Below, in pieces: positions 1 to 5,160 of a stretch of 5,535 bases of DNA. This DNA comes from Spirosoma fluviale. GTDB taxonomy: Bacteria > Bacteroidota > Bacteroidia > Cytophagales > Spirosomataceae. A model generated the notes under the pieces. That model ran no database searches. It saw nothing but the letters and a program-made list of their open reading frames with translations, and was not told the DNA's origin. The stretch lies in contig CAMARL010000132.1 of assembly GCA_945860325.1 (NCBI GenBank), positions 1 through 5,535 on the forward strand. Direction: 5' to 3'. How positions within the stretch are numbered: the stretch's first letter is position 1; the number at the start of each line of letters is the position of its first letter. The position numbers were made by a program, and so were the translations under genes.

Positions 1-47
1 AAAGATTTCAGTTCATGGGTAACAAAAGTTTTCACTTTTATGACCAT
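1..47 (-). CDS. possible 5' end of a divergent gene, cut by the window edge
   Basis: Reading leftward, an ATG at 47-45 opens a frame that stays open to the window edge (15 codons, MVIKVKTFVTHELKS). An in-frame TGA at 53-51 makes this the first possible start in that frame. A TAnnTTTG match on the same strand at 88-81 ends 33 bases before the ATG, the same spacing as in ribE in this window. No family can be recognised from 15 residues. The call rests only on the open frame and the promoter geometry, and a chance open frame of this length is easily possible. Confidence 0.3.
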   Translation of the reverse strand, partial: MVIKVKTFVTHELKS

Positions 48-54
48 TCCTCAC

Positions 55-120
55 AAAGTACTCACCGTTTATCCACAAATCAAAAATATTTTTTCTAAAG
101 TACTATGTATAACCAAGTAC
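55..120. repeat. repeated AAAGTACT boxes upstream of padR
   Basis: AAAGTACT occurs exactly at 55-62 and again at 97-104, 42 bases apart (about four helical turns). The shorter AAGTAC follows at 115-120. The AGTACT core is self-complementary, so each box could be a half-site or site for a dimeric protein. The boxes lie between the two putative promoters and border the 105-131 dyad, which suggests a compound operator. Binding is an inference. Confidence 0.35.
81..88 (-). promoter_or_regulatory. possible leftward -7 element (TATTTTTG)
   Basis: The reverse strand reads TATTTTTG, a full match to the Bacteroidota -7 consensus TAnnTTTG. It sits 33 bases upstream of the possible leftward start at 47. 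No TTG is found at the ideal 19-21 base distance; the nearest, at 116-114, is 25 bases away. It is therefore a weak or activator-dependent promoter, or a chance match in AT-rich DNA. Confidence 0.3.
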
Positions 121-131
121 CTTTTATACAT
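105..131. promoter_or_regulatory. probable PadR operator (8-bp inverted repeat)
   Basis: ATGTATAA at 105-112 and its perfect reverse complement TTATACAT at 124-131 are separated by 11 bases. The right arm overlaps the -7 element at 127-134, so a bound dimer would block RNA polymerase. PadR proteins are known to bind dyads with ATGT/ACAT ends, though usually with a shorter spacer than the 19 bases between ATGT and ACAT here. Its place just upstream of padR makes autorepression the simplest reading. Confidence 0.5.
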
Positions 132-134
132 TTG
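127..134 (+). promoter_or_regulatory. promoter -7 element of the padR-pspC-GIN unit (TACATTTG)
   Basis: TACATTTG matches the Bacteroidota -7 consensus TAnnTTTG exactly and ends 25 bases before the padR ATG, implying a leader of about 19 bases. No TTG is present about 19-21 bases upstream (ATG stands at 105-107). The promoter is thus likely weak or regulated, in keeping with the dyad that covers it. Confidence 0.55.
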
Positions 135-159
135 TGCCAACAAAAAATATAAATAGCCA

Positions 160-504
160 ATGGATATTGAAAATACCAAGGTGCAGATGCGAAAAGGGAT
201 TTTGGAATTCTGCATTCTTCAAATTATTTCAAGGGGGGAGGTTTATGCATCGACGATGCTCATGGAGCTTACTTCTGCCAAAATCATGGTGGTCGAGGGA
301 ACCCTTTATCCTTTATTGACCCGTTTGAAAAATGCAGGTCTTCTCGATTATAAATGGGTTGAGTCCGTATCGGGTCCCCCTCGCAAATATTATGTGTTGA
401 CCGAAAAGGGCAGCACTTTTTTAAACGACCTTCATGGAACTTGGGATGAATTGCATGCCTCCGTTTCTCAAATCATTCATCAACAACAAACACCACAATC
501 ATAA
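160..504 (+). CDS. PadR family transcriptional regulator
   Basis: A 114-residue winged-helix DNA-binding protein of the PadR family, about the minimal length for the class with a short C-terminal helix. The N-terminal helix (MRKGILEFCILQII, residues 10-23) is followed by the helix-turn-helix, with the recognition region EGTLYPLLTRLKNAGLL at 46-62. The wing is around GPPRKYYVLTEKG at 72-84. A final helix (about 85-108) would form the dimer. An in-frame TAG at 154-156 rules out an earlier start, and the AT-rich leader has no Shine-Dalgarno, as usual in this phylum. The gene is 11 bases from the PspC gene and surely co-transcribed with it. PadR members are mostly repressors; this one probably controls its own unit through the 105-131 dyad. 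The ligand or signal is unknown, but contact with the N-terminus of the adjacent membrane protein is plausible. Confidence 0.95.
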   Translation: MDIENTKVQMRKGILEFCILQIISRGEVYASTMLMELTSAKIMVVEGTLYPLLTRLKNAGLLDYKWVESVSGPPRKYYVLTEKGSTFLNDLHGTWDELHASVSQIIHQQQTPQS

Positions 505-515
505 ACGTCAGGTAT

Positions 516-2981
516 ATGAAAAAGACTTTATCCATAAACATTGCAGGCATCGTTTTCCATATCGAGGAAGATGCGTATGCAACATTAGATATTTACCTTA
601 AATCGATCCATGCGTATTTCAAAAATTTTGAAGGAGCGAAAGATATTATCGACGACATCGAAGCACGTATAGCTGAAAAATTCTGGAACATTAGAGAAAC
701 TGAAAAAACAGAAGCCATCACCCAGATACATGTGGATGCTTTAATCGCCTCCTTAGGAACCATCGCTGATTTTCAGGAGATCGAAGAAGAGGATGTTAAA
801 AATGAACAAACCTTTAACGAGGCCCCTAAGTCAGTTTTTTCCAAATCTTTTCGCCGCGATTTATCAAATAAAAAACTAGGTGGCGTCGCGTCTGGAATAG
901 CTAATTACTTTGAGATCGATCCTATTTGGGTTCGTGTCATCATGGTGGTAGGTTTCTTTGGATTGATTCCACTTTTGTACGTTGGCAATTTTGTTTTCTG
1001 GGCCTATGTGATTTGTTGGATTGCGATTCCAGGTGAAATTAATTTAGAGGCCAAGTCTTATCGGAAGTTCTACCGAGATCCTGAAAAGAAGGTGATTGGA
1101 GGCGTGATGGCTGGAATTGCCGCGTATACGGGTTGGGACATAGGGTTACTCCGCATATTAGCGGTTATTTCATTATTCTTTTTTGGCTCTGGTGCTGCGG
1201 CCTATATTTTTATCTTGGTGATTAGCCCTGATGCAAAATCATTAACAGACAAAATGGAAATGACTGGGGAGCCCATTACCTTAGAAAATATTGAAAGAAA
1301 TATTAAAGAAACGGTCCAACCAGATTCAGCGGAGGAAAAGCCGATTACCCGGATTTTACTTTTTCCATTCCGTGCCTTTGCGGCTATTTTCTCGGCACTA
1401 AAACCTATTTTAATAGGTGTTCGCTGGTTTGCTCAATATCTTGTAGGTATCGTTTTATTGATCATCGCAGTGGCGTTCATGATCGCTTTAGTTGTTTTAA
1501 CGACCGCAGGCATTTCGGGTTTTGATCATGGGCAAGTTGGCATATCTTTTGGAGAGGCAGTCCCTATCTTTTTATTAGCTCAAGATTTACCCGCTTGGGC
1601 TGTTTATGCAGCTTATGCCGCTATTATTCCGATGATTTTGGGGATTGGAATTGGAGGAATCTCATTATTGGCCAACCGGAAAATAACGAATAAGACTTAT
1701 CAATATACGTCTACAGCCATCGCAATAATAGGTTGGATTGGTTTATTTGCCGCCTTTAGTATGGTCGGTCGCAATTTCCAGCGTACAGCATCTTTGAACC
1801 AAATCAAGGAAATTACTGCGGATTCATCCTATGTGTTTACTTTGAACCGTGAATCGCAGGAAAATATCTGGGAGAAAATGTTGGGGAATACAATCCTTGC
1901 AGATGAATTTTTAGATGATGACGAGTTGCATGATTTTAATCGAAATGGTTTTACACGCGCTTCCATAAGTTTAGAAGGCTACGATGGAAAGACGATTCAA
2001 GTAATTATGTTTGCCAAATCAAATGGGAAAACACGCGCTGACGCAGAATTGAATGCTAAGTCTATTGATTATCAATGGATCCAAAAAGGCAATCAAATCG
2101 AGATGGATAGCCATTTTGGTTTAAAGAATTTCAAATTTAGAAATCAACGCATGCGCATAAAAGTGTTGATTCCCTATGGTGTTTCCTTCGGAATGACGCG
2201 TGATTTCGCTTTGTATATTGAAAATCTTTTGGATGCTGGATATTTTAAAAATGAAGAAAACGATTTGTTTTTTGGTTCTAAATGGGCTTTTACTCCTGAT
2301 AAGGGATTGATTTGTTTGAACCGTGAGCCTCTCTCTAGCAGCGATTCCAATGAATTTGAATCAGACGATTCTGATTTTTCCGACAATCCTAAGCTACCAA
2401 ACTCGGATAATTCTAAGAATAAAGAAGAAGACAATGTAAGGTTTTCAATTACCAAAACCTTACCCGCTTTTTCGACTATTGAGTTATTGGAATCAGAAAC
2501 GGCAGCTATTTCAATTACCCAAGGTCCAGTATATCAAATCTCTTATAAATCATCAGGACCTATGAACAATTTTTCTAGCTTAGCAAAGGTTGAAGGAGGT
2601 GTCTTGAAATTCCCAAAGGTTCAGTCAGGTCTCGAAATTACGATCCAAACGCCTAGCCTAAAGAAAATAAGCTTAGGTGGAAATAGTCGAACGACTTTGA
2701 CCGGGTTTGATGTGGATAATTTAGATGTGTTATTATCCGGTTTCCACAGTTTGACGTTAAATGGCAAATCGAAGCAACTCCAAGTGTCGGCGAATGAATC
2801 CTCCGAGTTATTAGCCGCTAATTGGCTAACCCCAAAAGCCTTCGTTTCCGTATCAAACCAAGCTAAAATGGAGCTTAATGCAAGCGAGTTAATCAAAGGG
2901 TTCAAAGGTGATCGTTCCGATGTGTCTTTTAAACCCTATCCTAAATTAACTGTCCAATGGACTAAAAACGGAAAAAAATAA
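516..2981 (+). CDS. PspC domain membrane protein with C-terminal GIN (DUF2807) domain
   Basis: An 821-residue inner-membrane protein. Residues 1-105 are soluble and mostly helical, with IDDIEARIAE (45-54) and SLGTIADFQE (79-88), resembling the HAAS domains that accompany PadR regulators. Two PspC domains follow: 113-174 (KKLGGVASGIANYF, then a membrane segment) and 190-239 (KKVIGGVMAGIAAYTGWD, then a membrane segment). Further hydrophobic stretches lie at about 284-332, 360-386 and 398-418. Next comes a region of about 185 residues of unknown fold. An acidic, Ser/Asp-rich linker (607-640) leads to a C-terminal beta-rich GIN/DUF2807-like domain (642-815). Turn positions near 721, 741, 760, 780 and 799 recur every 19-20 residues, as in a beta-helix. 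PspC proteins take part in envelope-stress sensing, and no PspA or PspB is present here. It is probably the sensor paired with the upstream PadR. Which side of the membrane the GIN domain faces is inferred, not seen. Confidence 0.93.
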   Translation: MKKTLSINIAGIVFHIEEDAYATLDIYLKSIHAYFKNFEGAKDIIDDIEARIAEKFWNIRETEKTEAITQIHVDALIASLGTIADFQEIEEEDVKNEQTFNEAPKSVFSKSFRRDLSNKKLGGVASGIANYFEIDPIWVRVIMVVGFFGLIPLLYVGNFVFWAYVICWIAIPGEINLEAKSYRKFYRDPEKKVIGGVMAGIAAYTGWDIGLLRILAVISLFFFGSGAAAYIFILVISPDAKSLTDKMEMTGEPITLENIERNIKETVQPDSAEEKPITRILLFPFRAFAAIFSALKPILIGVRWFAQYLVGIVLLIIAVAFMIALVVLTTAGISGFDHGQVGISFGEAVPIFLLAQDLPAWAVYAAYAAIIPMILGIGIGGISLLANRKITNKTYQYTSTAIAIIGWIGLFAAFSMVGRNFQRTASLNQIKEITADSSYVFTLNRESQENIWEKMLGNTILADEFLDDDELHDFNRNGFTRASISLEGYDGKTIQVIMFAKSNGKTRADAELNAKSIDYQWIQKGNQIEMDSHFGLKNFKFRNQRMRIKVLIPYGVSFGMTRDFALYIENLLDAGYFKNEENDLFFGSKWAFTPDKGLICLNREPLSSSDSNEFESDDSDFSDNPKLPNSDNSKNKEEDNVRFSITKTLPAFSTIELLESETAAISITQGPVYQISYKSSGPMNNFSSLAKVEGGVLKFPKVQSGLEITIQTPSLKKISLGGNSRTTLTGFDVDNLDVLLSGFHSLTLNGKSKQLQVSANESSELLAANWLTPKAFVSVSNQAKMELNASELIKGFKGDRSDVSFKPYPKLTVQWTKNGKK

Positions 2982-3201
2982 TAGGTCGTGCAACGAATAC
3001 AACCATAAGCACATCTTATAGACATTCTGAAATTTTTTAATGATTTCACAAAATATATTCAAAGAATTAGATCCTATGAAAAAATTCATATCCCTCATTT
3101 TAATCAACCTACTTATTTGCTTTTCCTGTTTTTCATTTGGATATCCTCATAAATTATATCCAAACAAAGGCCTTAAGAAATCCACTTTTAAATTCACTTA
3201 T
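2982..3201 (+). other. spacer with an in-frame second signal-peptide-like segment
   Basis: This stretch separates the PspC gene from the preferred start of the secreted GIN gene. No exact TAnnTTTG promoter and no terminator were found, so the GIN gene is probably read from the upstream promoter. The GIN frame is open through the spacer from ATGs at 3040 and 3076. The second of these begins with a signal-like peptide (MKKFISLILINLLICF) followed by a Lys/Tyr-rich stretch, and then the real signal peptide starts at 3202. It may be a leftover of a former gene start or an alternative N-terminus. Confidence 0.5.
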
Positions 3202-3909
3202 ATGAAATTCAGATTTTTATCTTTTATCCCACTCCTGTTTTTGACCATTAATTTATTTGGATTTCAGAATCCCACGTTAAAAAACTTTCGAGTAAATGCC
3301 TTCCATTCCTTGGAAATTGGGAATGCTTTTGAAATTCATATTCAAAAAGGAAATGTGTATTCGCTAAGCGCCTTGGGCCGTGATGAAGATTTGCAGGAAA
3401 TTGAATTCAAACAAAATGGCAATAATTTGCAGGTCTACCGAGATACAAAATGGTCATGGGGTTGGAACAAGGAATCAAAAAAAGTTATTTTAAAAATTAC
3501 GATGCCTAAGATTATTAATGGTGAGTTCTCAGGAGCCGCTAAAGTTTTTATCAATGGTTTTACTGATGAGGAACAAGTCCGACTTTCATTTTCTGGAGCC
3601 TCTAAAGTTGACATAGGCGAAATAAATGCAGACAAACTGATTCTTGATTTCTCAGGTGCTTCCAAAGCTAATATATCTGGACATGTGGGCAAATTAGAAG
3701 TGGGAACCTCCGGAGCTAGCCATTTGATTTTGGACGATTTGTATGCGCATGACGTGGATGTAAATTCGAGTGGAGCAAGTCATATACAAGTAAACGCCCA
3801 AAAAACCTTGCAGGTAGATGCCTCAGGGGCAAGTAAAATAACCTACAAGGGCCGACCGAACATTAGCAAAGATGTTTCTGGTGCTTCATTTGTTCAGCGG
3901 GCCGACTAA
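3202..3909 (+). CDS. secreted head-GIN domain protein (DUF2807)
   Basis: A 235-residue exported protein. The start at 3202 is chosen because it places a good signal peptide (MKFRFLSFIPLLFLTINLFG) at the N-terminus, followed directly by the mature GIN domain. The same frame also opens at 3040 (289 residues) and 3076. There is no lipobox. The N-terminal half is beta-rich (FEIHIQKGNVYSL is typical of the family's first strands). The C-terminal half carries seven SGA[AS] motifs at residues 110, 131, 151, 170, 190, 208 and 226, one every 18-21 residues, forming the rungs of a right-handed beta-helix. Family function is unknown beyond its frequent association with PspC proteins. It probably sits in the periplasm or on the surface, perhaps touching the similar domain of the upstream membrane protein. 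The stop codon overlaps that of the opposing DUF1684 gene. Confidence 0.88.
   Translation: MKFRFLSFIPLLFLTINLFGFQNPTLKNFRVNAFHSLEIGNAFEIHIQKGNVYSLSALGRDEDLQEIEFKQNGNNLQVYRDTKWSWGWNKESKKVILKITMPKIINGEFSGAAKVFINGFTDEEQVRLSFSGASKVDIGEINADKLILDFSGASKANISGHVGKLEVGTSGASHLILDDLYAHDVDVNSSGASHIQVNAQKTLQVDASGASKITYKGRPNISKDVSGASFVQRAD
3800..3850 (-). terminator. possible leftward terminator of the DUF1684 gene, inside the GIN gene
   Basis: Read leftward, CCTTGTAGGT (3850-3841) can pair over 10 bp with ACCTGCAAGG (3815-3806), and six Ts (3805-3800) follow at once. One pair is G-U in the leftward RNA but would be an A-C clash in the rightward RNA, so the stem favours the leftward strand. The 25-base loop is long for a terminator but holds its own TGCC/GGCA stem. 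It lies about 60-105 bases beyond the DUF1684 stop. Confidence 0.4.
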
Positions 3910-4514
3910 AAATTTCGTTCCCCAGCAGGAATGCGTGTCGGGATGTCATTGGCTTTTGGCGGTACCGGACAGGTGAATGTGGGATTATAGGCGCAATAAG
4001 GAAAGTAAGCCTGATTGAAATCCACCAAAATTGTTTTATCGTTTAGTTTATTTAATGAAATATCGACGTATCGACCGCCTCCATAGGTTTCTGTGGGGGC
4101 GGTTTTGTCTTTAAAAGGTAGGAATAAATTGCCATCCGCATGCTGAAATAATTCCAATTTAACTTCTGCCCCATTGATGCTGGCCGTTATCGTTCCGAAT
4201 TTCAACATATCCTCCTGGCTACCATCTGTCATATTGATTTTTATTTTTTCTATTTTTTCCGAGCGTTGAACTTTGAACAGGATGATCCACTTTTGATTAA
4301 AGGCGAAATAGGCTAAGCCTTTAAATATTTTTTTATCCTTGATCGGTGATTCATCCGAATCACGAAAAGTTTCATCTTTTAATTTGCGTGATTCCACATT
4401 GGCCAATGAATCCTCATTTATTTTGGGGCCACTCATTTGATCTTTTGGAATACTCACATAGATAATTGCGATCAAGATTATAAGTATTATCAAGGTCCAT
4501 TTATTGAATTTCAT
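3906..4514 (-). CDS. DUF1684 domain protein, membrane-anchored
   Basis: A 202-residue protein of the DUF1684 family, whose biochemical function is not established. Residues 7-22 form one hydrophobic segment, an N-terminal anchor or uncleaved signal, so the domain is probably outside the cytoplasm. There is no lipobox cysteine. The domain begins around RKLKDETF (43-50) and FKGLAYF (64-70). It contains the hallmark stretch LPFKDKTAPTETYGGGRYVD (132-151), DFNQAYFPYCAYN (165-177) with Cys174 and Cys182, and the terminal CPVPP...IPAGERNF. It is complete to the usual C-terminus. The TAG stop overlaps the GIN gene stop by 4 bp in a tail-to-tail arrangement. The 52-bp gap to the divergent ribE holds no convincing leftward promoter. 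Nothing links it functionally to its neighbours except position. Confidence 0.92.
   Translation of the reverse strand: MKFNKWTLIILIILIAIIYVSIPKDQMSGPKINEDSLANVESRKLKDETFRDSDESPIKDKKIFKGLAYFAFNQKWIILFKVQRSEKIEKIKINMTDGSQEDMLKFGTITASINGAEVKLELFQHADGNLFLPFKDKTAPTETYGGGRYVDISLNKLNDKTILVDFNQAYFPYCAYNPTFTCPVPPKANDIPTRIPAGERNF
4074..4112 (+). terminator. probable rightward terminator of the padR-pspC-GIN unit, inside DUF1684
   Basis: ACCGCCTCCATAG (4074-4086) pairs over 13 bases with CTGTGGGGGCGGT (4091-4103) around a GTTT loop. The tract TTTTGTCTTT begins at 4103. Two of the pairs are G-U in the rightward RNA and would be A-C mismatches in the leftward RNA, and the leftward side has no U-tract. 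It stands 165 bases past the GIN stop, antisense to the codons for TAPTETYGGGR of DUF1684. It is the strongest terminator-like structure found in the window. Confidence 0.55.
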
Positions 4515-4533
4515 CGGATTGCGTGTAATTTTG
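4504..4533 (+). promoter_or_regulatory. ribE promoter (TTG - 19 bases - TAATTTTG)
   Basis: TTG at 4504-4506 and TAATTTTG at 4526-4533 are separated by 19 bases, a full match to the Bacteroidota -33/-7 promoter pattern. The predicted transcript would start near 4540, leaving about 27 bases before the ribE ATG. The -33 part lies inside the first codons of the divergent DUF1684 gene, so the two genes share this DNA. No FMN riboswitch fits in the short leader. Confidence 0.6.
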
Positions 4534-4566
4534 ATTTTGAATAAGTAAAATTATAAAATATTTAAC

Positions 4567-5160
4567 ATGTTTACAGGAATAGTGGAGGCAATGGCTACGC
4601 TTGAAAAAAAGCAAATGAATCAAAGTAATATTGATTTTTGGTTTTCCAGTCCATTTACTGACGAACTTAAAATAGATCAATCCGTCGCGCACAATGGAGT
4701 TTGTTTAACCGTGGTCGAGATTCAACATCAAAATTATCGGGTGACAGCCATCAACGAAACCTTGCAAAAAACAAATTTAGGGGATTTGCAGATAGGCCAA
4801 AAAGTGAATTTGGAGCGTTGCATGTTAGCATCTGCCCGCTTTGATGGGCATATTGTACAGGGGCATGTGGATTTGACGGGGACTTGTACGCAGATGATAG
4901 ACCAACAAGGTTCATGGGAGTTTCATTTTTCCTATCCAGCTACAAGTGGTCAAATGACGGTGGAGAAAGGATCTATTTGTGTGAACGGGACTAGTTTAAC
5001 CGTGGTCAATTCCGGTGTAGATCATTTTTCTGTAGCCATCATTCCCTATACGTTTGAACATACTGTTTTTCACCAATTGGAAATAGGCAGTCGGGTCAAC
5101 CTAGAATTTGATATTCTAGGGAAATACATTCAAAAAATGATGGCTAATCGATTAGGCTAA
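4567..5160 (+). CDS. ribE: riboflavin synthase, alpha chain
   Basis: Cytoplasmic enzyme that converts two 6,7-dimethyl-8-ribityllumazine molecules into riboflavin and a pyrimidinedione, the last step of riboflavin synthesis. At 197 residues it has the normal length. It shows the internal duplication of two lumazine-binding domains (about 1-97 and 98-190). The N-terminal MFTGIVE signature is intact. Domain 1 has NGVCLTVV (43-50, with the conserved Cys46), INETLQKTNLG (62-72) and VNLER (80-84), and GHIVQGHVD (94-102) leads into domain 2. Domain 2 repeats the pattern with KGSICVNGTSLTVV (134-147), IPYTFEHT (159-166) and VNLEFDILGKYI (177-188). The start is fixed by MFTGIVE. It stands apart from other rib genes, with its own promoter at 4504-4533. 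Its last 9 bp overlap the 3' end of argH on the other strand. Confidence 0.97.
   Translation: MFTGIVEAMATLEKKQMNQSNIDFWFSSPFTDELKIDQSVAHNGVCLTVVEIQHQNYRVTAINETLQKTNLGDLQIGQKVNLERCMLASARFDGHIVQGHVDLTGTCTQMIDQQGSWEFHFSYPATSGQMTVEKGSICVNGTSLTVVNSGVDHFSVAIIPYTFEHTVFHQLEIGSRVNLEFDILGKYIQKMMANRLG
5100..5120. repeat. perfect 8-bp inverted repeat near the ribE 3' end
   Basis: CCTAGAAT (5100-5107) and ATTCTAGG (5113-5120) flank a 5-base loop. The hairpin lies within the codons for LEFDILG, about 40 bases before the ribE stop and 32 bases beyond the argH stop on the other strand. Neither side carries a T-run, so it is not a standard terminator. It might protect a 3' end, or simply reflect codon choice in a conserved protein motif. 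Confidence 0.3.

Noticed and set aside
24..39. AAAAGT / ACTTTT hairpin with a 4-base loop
   Set aside because: The stem has a single G-C pair on each side and no T-tract follows on either strand, so it is too weak for a terminator.
1..156. Rightward open frame from the left edge to a TAG at 154-156, in the padR frame
   Set aside because: Its translation resembles no family. It would run through the dyad and the TACATTTG promoter, and a 51-codon open frame in AT-rich DNA is not rare.
134..319. Overlapping 61-codon rightward frame at the start of padR
   Set aside because: It is a shadow in another frame of the PadR coding sequence; the Arg/Trp/Ser-rich product is unlike a protein.
2174..2905. 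Two leftward frames of about 93 codons inside the PspC-GIN gene
   Set aside because: They are antisense shadows; one mirrors the Ser/Asp-rich linker and neither has a promoter or a recognisable domain.
3435..3692. Leftward 85-codon frame inside the GIN gene
   Set aside because: Its repeated LEAPE motif is just the reverse reading of the SGAS codons.
4546..4553. Leftward TAATTTTA as a promoter for DUF1684
   Set aside because: It lacks the final G of TAnnTTTG and has no TTG at the right distance.
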